Shown here: piece after piece, positions 44,494-52,129 of the stretch
Layout of the letters: every line of letters starts with the position of its first letter
How positions within the stretch are numbered: the first letter of the stretch is position 1
Assembly: GCA_021806645.1 (NCBI GenBank)
Contig: JAJZQX010000008.1
Span: forward strand, 62,001 to 126,000
DNA: 64,000 nt
Reading direction: 5' to 3'
Source: Myxococcales bacterium
Lineage (GTDB): Bacteria; Myxococcota; Myxococcia; Myxococcales; Anaeromyxobacteraceae
Translations under genes and position numbers: made by a program
Notes under the pieces: model-generated
Database searches by the model: none
Seen by the model: only the letters and a program-made list of their open reading frames with translations
Told to the model about the DNA's origin: nothing

Positions 44494-44964
44494 GTGCGGT
44501 TCCACGCCGTCGCCGTCGCTGTCACGGGCGCCGCGGTGCTGGCGCTCACCGGCGCCTCGGCCATGGCTCACGAGACGCTCCACGAGGTGCAGCGGGGCAA
44601 GGCCATCGCGGTCAGGGCCTGGTTCGCCGACGGCGAGGTGCTGGCCTACACGACGTACGAGGTCTACTCGCCGGCCGACCCGAAGCTCCCCTGGCAGCAG
44701 GGGCGCACCGACCGCGCCGGCTGGCTCGCCTTCGTCCCCGACGCGCCGGGAGCCTGGCGGGTCAAGGTGCTCGACGCCAGCGGCCACGGGCTCGACCTCG
44801 GGATCGAGGCCGGGGCGGAGGCCGGCGCCAGCTCGCCGGCGCCTGGTGCCGCGCCGTGGCCGACCGCCGCCTTCGTCCTCCGCCCGCTCCTCGGCCTCGC
44901 CGTCATCGCCACCGTCTTCGCGGCGCTCATCCTCGCCTACCGCAAGAAGAGGGCCGGCAAGTGA
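44494..44964 (+). CDS. nikL: Nickel ECF transporter accessory protein NikL-like
   Basis: A 156-residue protein from a GTG at 44494, with GGGAGGA just upstream; an earlier ATG at 44449 lies inside the promoter/operator and is rejected. A cleavable signal peptide (ends about SAMAHETLHE), a DUF4198-like periplasmic beta domain (EVLAYTTYEVYSPADPK), and one C-terminal helix followed by RKKRAGK. This layout matches NikL, the extra component of NikM-type nickel ECF transporters. The His at the mature N-terminus is typical. Confidence 0.8.
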   Translation: MRFHAVAVAVTGAAVLALTGASAMAHETLHEVQRGKAIAVRAWFADGEVLAYTTYEVYSPADPKLPWQQGRTDRAGWLAFVPDAPGAWRVKVLDASGHGLDLGIEAGAEAGASSPAPGAAPWPTAAFVLRPLLGLAVIATVFAALILAYRKKRAGK

Positions 44965-45197
44965 GCGCCGGTGCGCATCGGGCCATGGCCCGTGCCGCGG
45001 TCGCCGCCCTGGTCGCCGCGGCCAGCGTGCCCGCGCTGGCCCACCACGGCACCGCCGCCGTCAGCGCCATCGGCGCCGAGGGGCCGGGCGCCGCGCTCGA
45101 CACCGCCTCGCCGCACGAGGTGGCCGTCCAGCGGGGGTCCGAGGGGTTCAAGGATTGCCGGGCCGCCCTGATGGTCAGCTACGCTCCCCGGTCCTGA
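44961..45197 (+). pseudogene. Internally deleted secreted protein linked to nickel uptake
   Basis: Starts by GTGA overlap with nikL (an ATG at 44985 is possible) and encodes only 78 residues. The first 50 look like the start of a larger exported protein: signal peptide ending ALAHHGTAAVS, then GAEGPGAALDTASP. The last 20 (GFKDCRAALMVSYAPRS) look like the closing beta strand of an outer-membrane protein. The middle is missing, in frame. I infer a porin-like neighbour of nik genes that lost its barrel; the family assignment is from memory and tentative. Confidence 0.5.
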
Positions 45198-45199
45198 CC

Positions 45200-45835
45200 A
45201 TGCACCTCCCGGACGGCTTCCTCTCGCCCCAGCTGAGCCTGCCGGCCTGTGCGGTCGCCGCGCCGCTCTGGGCCTGGGCGGCGCGCCGCCACTTCGGGCG
45301 CTCGGCGGCCGAGTCGCTGCCGGTGCTCGGCTCGCTCACCGCGCTCGCCTTCGTCATCCAGACCATCATGATCCCGGTGCCGGGCGGCACCTCCACGCAC
45401 CTCACCGGCGTGACCTTGCTGGGGCTGATCTTCGGCCCGCTGGCCGCCTTCGCCTGCGAGTCGCTGGTCCTGCTGGTGCAGGCGCTCTTCTTCGGGGCCG
45501 GCGGGGTCACCGTGCTAGGCGTCAACGCGCTGGCCATGGGGCTGCTTGGCCCGCTGGCCGGCTGGCTGGCCTGGAAGGCGCTCCGCCGCCTCTCGGAGAA
45601 GGCGGCGCTCTTCGCGGCCGGCTGGCTCAGCATGCAGGTCTCCACGCTGTCGGTGGTCGGCGCGCTGGCGCTGCAGCACCGGCTCGATCCGAGCATCTTC
45701 CCGGTGGCGCCGGCCGTCACCGTGGCGGCCATGCTGGTGCCGAGCTTGACCGTGGCCGGCCTGGTGGAGGGGCTCTACACGGTCTTCGCCCTCTCGCTGG
45801 TCCGAAAGGCCAACCTCCGTGGCGTCGAAGCCTGA
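45200..45835 (+). CDS. nikM: Nickel/cobalt ECF transporter substrate-binding subunit
   Basis: A 211-residue polytopic membrane protein of the CbiM/NikM family. The N-terminal MHLPDGFLSP supplies His2, which together with the amino terminus binds the metal; PVPGGTSTHLTGVTLLGLIFGP contains the further conserved histidine. The initiator at 45200 is fixed by this motif, since the metal site needs the exact N-terminus. The presence of NikL and NikR in the operon favours nickel over cobalt. Confidence 0.9.
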   Translation: MHLPDGFLSPQLSLPACAVAAPLWAWAARRHFGRSAAESLPVLGSLTALAFVIQTIMIPVPGGTSTHLTGVTLLGLIFGPLAAFACESLVLLVQALFFGAGGVTVLGVNALAMGLLGPLAGWLAWKALRRLSEKAALFAAGWLSMQVSTLSVVGALALQHRLDPSIFPVAPAVTVAAMLVPSLTVAGLVEGLYTVFALSLVRKANLRGVEA

Positions 45836-46388
45836 CCCGCGCTCGGACCGGCGCCTCCTGCTCGCCTGGCTGGTGGCGATCTTCGCCCTCTCGGCGGTGC
45901 GCGACCCGAGCTGGCTGGCCGGCGCCGGGCTCCTGGCGGCGCTCGCCTTCCGCCGCGGCCTGGCGCGCAGCCTGCGCCGCACCGCCCGCTCGGTGGTACC
46001 GTTCACGGCCGGCCTTTCGCTGGCGTCGCTCGGCTGGCTGCGGCTGGTGACCGGGACCTGGCCGCCGGTCGAGCCCTTCGCCGCGCTGGCCCTGCGCGCG
46101 GCGGTCATCGGGTTCCTCACCTTCGCCGTCCTCGACCGGGTGGCGCTGCTGCCGGCGCTGGCCCCCTTCCCGATGCTGACCCGGCTGCTGGTGGTGACGC
46201 TGGCGCAGATCCACGCGCTGCGGCTCCTCTCCACCGAGTCGCTGCAGGGGCTCCGCAGCCGCCTGCCGCACCGGCCCGGCCCCGTCGTCCTCCTCCGCGG
46301 CGCGGGCGGGATCACCGCCATGCTCTTCACGCTGGCGGCGCGCAACGCCCGCGACATCTCCGACGCGCTGCGCTCGAGAGGCTTCTGA
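45819..46388 (+). CDS. nikQ: ECF transporter transmembrane (T) subunit
   Basis: A 189-residue membrane protein of the CbiQ/NikQ type, with hydrophobic helices and the C-terminal coupling region MLFTLAARNARDISDALRSRGF, where the Ala-Arg-Gly-like motif contacts the ATPase. It overlaps nikM by 17 bases and nikO by one. Shorter than the usual 230-270 residues, chiefly in the N-terminal half; no sign of a frameshift, so it may be a compact version. Confidence 0.85.
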   Translation: MASKPDPRSDRRLLLAWLVAIFALSAVRDPSWLAGAGLLAALAFRRGLARSLRRTARSVVPFTAGLSLASLGWLRLVTGTWPPVEPFAALALRAAVIGFLTFAVLDRVALLPALAPFPMLTRLLVVTLAQIHALRLLSTESLQGLRSRLPHRPGPVVLLRGAGGITAMLFTLAARNARDISDALRSRGF

Positions 46389-47170
46389 TGTCCTTCTCCG
46401 TCGAGGCCCTCACGCTCTCGCTCGGCGGCCGCCAGGTGCTCCGCGACCTCTCCTTCGCGGTGGCGCCGGGCGAGCGGGTGGTGCTGCTCGGCGTCAACGG
46501 CAGCGGAAAGACCACGCTCCTCAAGGCGCTCGACGGGCTGATCGCACCCGACGCGGGGCGCATCAGCTACGGCGGCGAGGCGCTCACCGCCCGCCGCCTC
46601 GACCAGGCGGTCTTCCGCCGTCGCTTCCGCGGCGAGGTGGCGCTCCTCTTCCAGAACGTCGACGCCATGCTCTTCAACCCGACGGTGGCCGACGAGCTCG
46701 CCTTCGGGCCGCGCCAGCTCGGCCTGGCCGGAGTCGAGACCCGGGTGGCGCGCTGGGCGCGCCAGTTCGAGGTGGAGCCGCTGCTCGATCGGCCCCCCTT
46801 CGAGCTCTCCGGCGGCGAGAAGAAGCGGGTGGCGCTGGCGGCGCTGATGACGACGGAGCCCAGGGTGCTGCTGCTCGACGAGCCCACGGCCAGCCTCGAC
46901 CCGGCCGGCGGGGCGCGGCTGGTCGACTTCCTCGACGGGCTGCGCGGGGTCACCGTGATCGCCTCGACCCACAACCTGACCGTCGCCGAGGAGCTGGGGG
47001 CGCGCGCCATCCTGCTGGCCCCGGGGCGTCCCGGCGCCCTCTTCGACGGCCCCACCGCCACGCTGGTGAACGACGAGCGGCTGCTCGTCGAGAGCGGCCT
47101 GGCGCACCGGCACGTCCACCAGCACGGCGGCGCCGGGCACGAGCACTTCCACGTCCACGACGCCGAGTGA
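46388..47170 (+). CDS. nikO: ECF transporter ATPase with His-rich C-terminus
   Basis: A 260-residue ABC ATPase. Walker A GVNGSGKTT, signature LSGGEKKRVALA, Walker B VLLLDEPTASLD and the H-loop STHNLTVAEEL are complete. The last 20 residues carry seven histidines (HVHQHGGAGHEHFHVH), a likely metal-binding tail that may sense or buffer nickel. One-base overlap with nikQ. Confidence 0.93.
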   Translation: MSFSVEALTLSLGGRQVLRDLSFAVAPGERVVLLGVNGSGKTTLLKALDGLIAPDAGRISYGGEALTARRLDQAVFRRRFRGEVALLFQNVDAMLFNPTVADELAFGPRQLGLAGVETRVARWARQFEVEPLLDRPPFELSGGEKKRVALAALMTTEPRVLLLDEPTASLDPAGGARLVDFLDGLRGVTVIASTHNLTVAEELGARAILLAPGRPGALFDGPTATLVNDERLLVESGLAHRHVHQHGGAGHEHFHVHDAE

Positions 47171-47210
47171 GCCGGACGGCGCGCCACCCGGGAACTTCCA
47201 GGAGCACCGC

Positions 47211-47630
47211 ATGATCGAGCGCATCGGAGTCTCGCTGGAGAACGACCTGCTGGAGCAGTTCGACCAGCTCATCGCGCAGAAGGGGTACGCGTCCCGCTCC
47301 GAGGCCATCCGCGACCTCATCCGCGACGCCCTGGTGCAGCGGCAGTGGTCGGCGGCGACCAGCCGGGAGGAGCAGGTGGCGGTCGTCACGCTGGTCTACG
47401 ACCACGATTCGTCGAGCCTGGCGCAGAAGCTGGCCCACATCCAGCACGAGAACCACAAGGCGGTGGTCTCGGCGCTCCACGTGCACCTGGACGAGCACAG
47501 TTGCCTCGAGGTGCTGGTGCTGCGTGGGCGGGCCCGGGAGGTCCTTCGCATGGGCGAGGGGCTCATCTCCACCAAGGGCGTGATGCACGGCAAGGTGGTC
47601 CCCGCGACCACCGGCCAGACCCTGCGATGA
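47211..47630 (+). CDS. nikR: Nickel-responsive regulator NikR
   Basis: A 139-residue ribbon-helix-helix repressor. The N-terminal RHH (IERIGVSLENDLLEQFDQL, SRSEAIRDLIRDAL) is followed by the ACT-like metal domain. Nickel ligands can be placed at H79, H90, H92 and C98, matching E. coli His76, His87, His89 and Cys95. It ends the transporter operon and probably acts on the palindrome at 44439-44469. Confidence 0.94.
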   Translation: MIERIGVSLENDLLEQFDQLIAQKGYASRSEAIRDLIRDALVQRQWSAATSREEQVAVVTLVYDHDSSSLAQKLAHIQHENHKAVVSALHVHLDEHSCLEVLVLRGRAREVLRMGEGLISTKGVMHGKVVPATTGQTLR

Positions 47631-47752
47631 CGCCGGCCGCCTCGCTGCAGGCCGGCATGACCCACCAGGCCCGGGTCAGGGCCTGGAAGTCGCTTTCGGA
47701 GACCATCTCGGCCAGCGAGGACCTGCTCGGCGTCTTAACCTGGCTGCCGTAA
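47627..47752 (+). CDS. Small coupled reading frame after nikR
   Basis: An ATG at 47627 overlaps the nikR stop as ATGA and gives 41 residues (RVRAWKSLSETISASEDLLGV in the second half, split here only for reference). No family is recognised and there is no transmembrane segment. Given the number of truncated genes nearby, it may be the surviving start of a larger protein. It ends just before a pair of hairpins. Confidence 0.35.
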   Translation: MTPAASLQAGMTHQARVRAWKSLSETISASEDLLGVLTWLP

Positions 47753-47770
47753 GGCAGCCCAAGGAAGCGA

Positions 47771-47834
47771 GCTGGGCCGGCGGCCGACCGACGGCCCAGC
47801 CCCCGGACCCATGCGGGTCGAAAGTCCGGGTCCG
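47771..47834 (+). terminator. Tandem hairpins closing the nik operon
   Basis: First hairpin: GCTGGGCCG (47771-47779) with CGGCCCAGC (47792-47800), nine perfect pairs. Second: CGGACCC (47804-47810) with GGGTCCG (47828-47834), seven perfect pairs. There is no T tract. Together they lie in the gap between the nik operon and the copper block. Confidence 0.5.
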
Positions 47835-47936
47835 ACAATGGGCTCGTTCTTGCATTCCTCAAGGCCAGTCCGAGTGCGACGCTGACCGCCGGTCCACGGC
47901 GGCACCACGCCTCGGCTGAGATCCAGGGAGCCCCAC

Positions 47937-48467
47937 ATGACCCGAGTCCTTCTCGCCGGAACAGCTGCATTCGCCCTCCTCACCGGCTGCGCCCACTCTC
48001 CTCCATCCACCGCAGCCCAACCGCCCGGCCACTCCAGCGACATGATGGCAAACTGCCCCATGAACGTCCCGGGCACCCAGGTGTCGGCCGCCGAGGCGGT
48101 GAATGGGGTGACCATCACCTTCACGGCGCCCGAACAGGTCGTGGAGCTCCGCCGCCGGGTCCACGCCATGGCGTCGATGCACAACGAGAAGCACGCGGAC
48201 GGCTCTTCCCACGGCGGCATGATGGGTGGCGGCATGATGGGCGGAGGGATGATGAGTGGTGGGATGATGGGTGGAGGCAAGGCGATGGACGGGATGAAGA
48301 TGCCGCCGTCGCGCGCCACCGTCGTGGACCTCGAGCTGGGAGCCAGCGTCACCGTGATCCCCATCCACCCGGACGACCTCCAGAAGCTGCGGTCCGCGGT
48401 CCGCATGCACGTGCAGCAGATGCAGGAGAACGGGTGCGCGATGATGGAGCACGGCCACGGCGGCTGA
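47937..48467 (+). CDS. Met/His-rich copper-binding lipoprotein
   Basis: A 176-residue protein with a lipobox (LLTGC, Cys18). The mature part has MMANCPMNVPG near residue 40 and, at about 91-112, tandem repeats of HGGMMGGGMMGGGMM type, then GKAMDGMKMPPS and a C-terminal MMEHGHGG. Methionine-rich repeats are typical Cu(I) ligands of periplasmic copper proteins. Ten bases before the P-type ATPase gene, so a copper chaperone or buffer is likely. Confidence 0.85.
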   Translation: MTRVLLAGTAAFALLTGCAHSPPSTAAQPPGHSSDMMANCPMNVPGTQVSAAEAVNGVTITFTAPEQVVELRRRVHAMASMHNEKHADGSSHGGMMGGGMMGGGMMSGGMMGGGKAMDGMKMPPSRATVVDLELGASVTVIPIHPDDLQKLRSAVRMHVQQMQENGCAMMEHGHGG

Positions 48468-48477
48468 TGGGCCGAAG

Positions 48478-50655
48478 ATGGGGGGACACGATCACCAGCA
48501 ACCTGGCCCGGCGCCGGCAGCGCCCGCGGCCCCTCCAGCACCACCAGCCCCTGCCGCCCCACCGGCGCCCGCGGCCTCGGCACCATCCCCGACCCCGGTG
48601 AAGCCCGGCCACTCCGGGCACGGTGCCGGGATGTCGCACGACATGTCGGACCCGGCCATGGCGGCGTCGATGGAAGCCGACATCCGCGCCCGCTTCTGGG
48701 TGGCGCTGGCCCTGACCGTGATGGTCGTCCTCATCTCTCCCATGGGGGAGATGATCGGCCTCCGCCTGCCGCTGAGCGCAGCCGTCCGGTCCTGGACCCT
48801 GCTGGCGCTCACCACGCCCGTGGTCTTCTGGTGCGGATGGATCTTCATCGCCGGGGCCTATCACGCCCTCGCCTCCCACCGCCTCGACATGTCGGTGCTG
48901 ATCGTCGTCGGCGTCCTGGCCGCGTACCTGGCCTCGGCCTACCTGACGGTCATCGGCTCGGCGGAGCTGTTCTACGAAGCGGCGGCCATGCTGGTGACCT
49001 TCGTCCTGTTCGGCCACTGGATGGAGATGCGATCCCGCCGCGGCAGCTCGGACGCCCTGCAGGCGCTGTTCAAGCTGGTGCCGCCCATGGCCCGGGTGGT
49101 GCGGGGAGGCCAGGAGGCGGAGATCCCGACGGCCGAGGTCCTGCTCGGCGACCTGGTCGTGCTGAGGCCCGGCGATCGGGTCCCGGTGGACGGCGAGGTC
49201 GTCGAGGGGACGACCTCGATCGACGAGTCCCTGGTGACCGGCGAGAGCCTGCCCGTGGAGAAGGGTGTGGGCGGCACGGTGGTAGGTGGGTCGGTCAACG
49301 GCGCCGGATCGGTGAGGTTCAAGGCGACCGGCGTGGGTCAGGAGACCACGCTGGCGCGAATCGCCAGGCTGGTCGAGACGGCGCAGAACTCCAAGGCCCC
49401 GGGGCAGCGCCTGGCCGACAAGGCCGCCGCCTACCTCGTGGTGGTGGCCATCGTGGTGGGGATCGCGACCTTCGTAGGATGGCGCTGGGGTGGCGGCGCC
49501 TCCTTCGTCACGGCCCTGACCTTCGCCATCTCGGCGGTGGTCATCGCCTGCCCCGACGCGCTCGGCCTGGCCACGCCTACGGCCGTGGCCGTGGGCACGG
49601 GCCTGGGCGCCCGGCACAACATCCTCATCAAGGACGCCGCCACCCTGGAGGGCGCCTCCCGCATCAGCTCCGTGGCCTTCGACAAGACCGGGACCCTGAC
49701 CGAGGGGGCGCCGCGCGTGGTGGAGGTCGTCGTCGCCGCCGGGGCGGAAGAGAACGAGGCCCTGCGCCTGCTGGCCGCCGCCGAGCGGGGCTCCAGCCAT
49801 CCCCTGGCGGCCGCCATCCTCGAGGAGGCCAGGCGCCGGAAGCTCGACGCCGGCGGCCAGGTCGAGGGCTTCGAGAACGTGGCGGGTCATGGGCTGCGAG
49901 TCGCCATCGACGGGAAGCGGATCCTGGTCGGCAACGTCCGGTTCCTGACCGACGAGAAGGCCGACCTCGCCCCGGTCGCCGAAGGCGTGGACCGGCTGAT
50001 GAAGGCCAGCCGCACCGTGATCCTCCTCGCCGTGGACGGTAAGGCGATGGCCGCGGTCGGGGCCACCGATCCGGTCAAGCCCTCGGCGAAGCGCGCCGTG
50101 GCCGAGCTGCGCAAGCTCGGCATCGAGACCGCGATGATCAGCGGCGACAACAAGGTGGTCGCGGACGCGGTGGGGAAGGAACTCGGCATCGACCGCGTCT
50201 TCGCGGAGGTGCTCCCGCAGGACAAGGCCGAGCACGTCAGGACCTTGCAGGGCGACAAGAAGGTCGTGGCCATGGTGGGCGACGGCGTCAACGACGCGCC
50301 CGCCCTGGCCCAAGCCGACATCGGCATCGCCATCGGCGCGGGCACCGACGTGGCGATCGAGGCGGCGAAGATCGTCCTGATGAAGTCCGATCCGCTCGAC
50401 GTCCTCAACGCCATCATCCTGTCCAGGGCCACGGTGCGGAAGATGAAGCAGAACCTGGTCTGGGCCAGCGTCTACAACCTGCTGGCCATCCCCGTCGCGG
50501 CCGGGGTCTTCTACCGGCCGTGGGGCTGGTCGCTCCGGCCCGAGGTCTCCGCCCTGCTGATGTCGGCCTCGTCGATCATCGTGGCCGTCAACGCCGTGAT
50601 GCTCCGCCGAGTCGGGAGCAGGCTGCTCGTCGCACCACAAGGGGAAGCCAGATGA
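48478..50655 (+). CDS. P1B-type copper/heavy-metal ATPase with CPD motif
   Basis: A 725-residue pump. The N-terminus is a Pro/Ala linker with His and Met (GHSGHGAGMSHDMS) instead of a CxxC metal-binding domain. Core motifs are complete: TGES, phosphorylation site D402 (AFDKTGTLTEG), SSHPLAAAI, GDGVNDAPALAQAD. The transmembrane motif is C358-Pro-Asp360 (IACPDALGLATPTA), where copper exporters usually have CPC. The change of the second ligand may alter metal choice or rate. AGATGA at the end overlaps the next small gene. Confidence 0.9.
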   Translation: MGGHDHQQPGPAPAAPAAPPAPPAPAAPPAPAASAPSPTPVKPGHSGHGAGMSHDMSDPAMAASMEADIRARFWVALALTVMVVLISPMGEMIGLRLPLSAAVRSWTLLALTTPVVFWCGWIFIAGAYHALASHRLDMSVLIVVGVLAAYLASAYLTVIGSAELFYEAAAMLVTFVLFGHWMEMRSRRGSSDALQALFKLVPPMARVVRGGQEAEIPTAEVLLGDLVVLRPGDRVPVDGEVVEGTTSIDESLVTGESLPVEKGVGGTVVGGSVNGAGSVRFKATGVGQETTLARIARLVETAQNSKAPGQRLADKAAAYLVVVAIVVGIATFVGWRWGGGASFVTALTFAISAVVIACPDALGLATPTAVAVGTGLGARHNILIKDAATLEGASRISSVAFDKTGTLTEGAPRVVEVVVAAGAEENEALRLLAAAERGSSHPLAAAILEEARRRKLDAGGQVEGFENVAGHGLRVAIDGKRILVGNVRFLTDEKADLAPVAEGVDRLMKASRTVILLAVDGKAMAAVGATDPVKPSAKRAVAELRKLGIETAMISGDNKVVADAVGKELGIDRVFAEVLPQDKAEHVRTLQGDKKVVAMVGDGVNDAPALAQADIGIAIGAGTDVAIEAAKIVLMKSDPLDVLNAIILSRATVRKMKQNLVWASVYNLLAIPVAAGVFYRPWGWSLRPEVSALLMSASSIIVAVNAVMLRRVGSRLLVAPQGEAR
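50311..50415 (+). repeat. Repeat partner inside the P1B ATPase gene
   Basis: This part of the ATPase gene, encoding QADIGIAIGAGTDVAIEAA and on to DPLDVLNAI, has a second copy at 54323-54427 in the same orientation, roughly nine in ten bases identical by eye. The other copy is a gene fragment. The pair flanks the oxidase/copB segment and could recombine. Confidence 0.8.
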
Positions 50656-50765
50656 TGAACTCCGGTGAAGGATGGATGGGCGGGGGGATGTGGCCCTGGT
50701 GGGCGATGGGCCTCCTGGTGGTGGTCCTGCTGGTCGTGTTGATCAACAGGTCCTCGAGGAAGTAG
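50652..50765 (+). CDS. 37-residue single-helix membrane peptide coupled to the ATPase
   Basis: The ATG at 50652 overlaps the ATPase stop (ATGA). The product begins MMNSGEGWMGGGMWPWW and continues as one strongly hydrophobic helix (LLVVVLLVVL) with a basic end. The overlap, helix and Met/Trp-rich head suggest a small regulatory or structural subunit, similar in outline to small peptides near copper ATPases, but no defined family. Confidence 0.65.
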   Translation: MMNSGEGWMGGGMWPWWAMGLLVVVLLVVLINRSSRK

Positions 50766-50798
50766 CCGGCCGTGGCCGCCCAGGCCTTCACGGCCGGC
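50765..50798 (+). terminator. Long inverted repeat after the ATPase unit
   Basis: GCCGGCCGTG (50765-50774) and CACGGCCGGC (50789-50798) form ten perfect pairs around a 14-base loop. It directly follows the small peptide gene. No T tract, so a terminator or an mRNA-end stabiliser. Confidence 0.5.
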
Positions 50799-51028
50799 CG
50801 GCTCCCTGGGCTCCCCGGTCGCGACCCCGGGGACCGTTTCCGAACGTTCGCGGGCGTCCCGCTCACCGCGAGGCGTACCACCCCTTCTTCTGGCCGCTCC
50901 GAGGCCGCCGGTCACGCCCACGGACGCCACACTGTGACCGAACCCATCACGCCGCGCCGGTCGCACGGGGTGGCGGACGGCGGTGGCCGGCGTTATTCGC
51001 CCCGTGAAGGTCGGCGGCGGAGGTGCGC

Positions 51029-51631
51029 ATGAGGAACGGGTGGTGGATCGTCGTGGTGGTGACGCTGGCGGCCCTGGTGGCCGTGCCCGGCGCCGTGCTG
51101 CTGCGTGGCGGGATCTCGGCCAGGCCCGGACCCGGGGCGGCCGAGGCCGCCGTGGCGCGCCGCCTGCGGAGCTACCTCATCCCGTCAAGCGCCCGCCAGG
51201 CCCGCAACCCGCTGCCGGTGGATCCGCGAGTCCTGGCCCAGGGACTGGCCCACTTCGCGGATCATTGCGCCAGTTGCCATGCCAACGACGGGAGCGGCGA
51301 CACCAGCCTCGGCCGCAACCTCTATCCTCGGGCGCCCGACATGCGCGGACCGCTCACCCAGGCGCTCACCGACGGCGAGCTCTTCTACATCATCGAGAAC
51401 GGTGTCCGGTTCACCGGCATGCCGGCCTGGGGTGGTGCCGGGAAGCCGGAGGAGAGCTGGAAGCTGGTCCACTTCATCCGGCACCTGCCCGCGCTGACGC
51501 CGGAGGAGCGCGCCGAGATGGAGACGCTCAACCCGCGCGGCGCCGACGAATGGCGCGAGTTGCAGGAGGAGGCCGAGTTCCTGCAGGGGACGGGGGGCGC
51601 TCCGGCGCCGCGCAAGCACACCGGTCATTGA
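51029..51631 (+). CDS. Membrane-anchored c-type cytochrome
   Basis: A 200-residue protein with an N-terminal hydrophobic anchor (WWIVVVVTLAALVAV) and one heme site, C80-A-S-C83-H84. The axial Met is likely in RFTGMPAWGG, the usual class I arrangement. The ATG at 51029 with GGAGG 5 bases upstream is preferred over GTG 51023. C-terminus charged and variable. In copper clusters such cytochromes may pass electrons to periplasmic oxidases; partner not known here. Confidence 0.85.
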   Translation: MRNGWWIVVVVTLAALVAVPGAVLLRGGISARPGPGAAEAAVARRLRSYLIPSSARQARNPLPVDPRVLAQGLAHFADHCASCHANDGSGDTSLGRNLYPRAPDMRGPLTQALTDGELFYIIENGVRFTGMPAWGGAGKPEESWKLVHFIRHLPALTPEERAEMETLNPRGADEWRELQEEAEFLQGTGGAPAPRKHTGH

Positions 51632-51653
51632 CCGGCCGACAGAGGAGGACGTC

Positions 51654-51965
51654 ATGAGGAAGCTCATAGCCGCCATGCTGGTCTCGACCGTCATAGCGCT
51701 GCCCGCGCTCGCGCACGAGGCGGCGCATCGCGCCCACGGCGTCGTGAAGGAGGTCACGGCCGCCCGGCTCGTCGTCACCGACGGGCATGGCAAGGACACG
51801 GCCTTCGCGTTGACCACCGGGACGAAGTTCTCCCGCGACCACAAGGCGATCGGGCGAGAGAAGGTCCTGGTGGGCGACCGGGCCGTCGTGAAGGGCAAGG
51901 AGGTCAGTGGTCAGATGGAGGCGACCACCGTCGAGCTGGGCGCTGCGCCGAAGCCGGCCCATTGA
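51654..51965 (+). CDS. Small periplasmic protein, possibly CusF-like
   Basis: A 103-residue protein with a signal peptide ending ALPALAHEAA. The mature part is a compact beta-rich domain (HGVVKEVTAARLVVTDGHG, then VGDRAVVKGKEVSG), OB-fold-like. Three His lie at the mature N-terminus (HEAAHRAH). The position 22 bases after the cytochrome gene and the copper context suggest a CusF-type copper carrier, but the key Trp/Met residues of CusF are absent. Confidence 0.65.
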   Translation: MRKLIAAMLVSTVIALPALAHEAAHRAHGVVKEVTAARLVVTDGHGKDTAFALTTGTKFSRDHKAIGREKVLVGDRAVVKGKEVSGQMEATTVELGAAPKPAH

Positions 51966-52129
51966 CGGTGAGGTCCGTTCCACCCGCGTCACACCCATGG
52001 AAGCGCTGGCGAGAACGGCGCAAGTCTGGTGGGTTGCGAATGTCCCTCCTGTGCATGCAGCGGGGGGATGACCCAAGCATGGCGTGACCGAAGTCTGGTT
52101 CTGCGCCGATCGACCCGGAGGTCCTGGGG

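Noticed and set aside
47895-47925. CGGCACCACGCCTCGGC as a sigma54 promoter for the copper lipoprotein
   Set aside because: The GG and GC elements are not at the required distance and the -12 TTGC is absent.
48200-48290. Repeats considered as a CRISPR array
   Set aside because: Units are short, contiguous, in frame and encode Met/Gly; no spacers and no cas genes.
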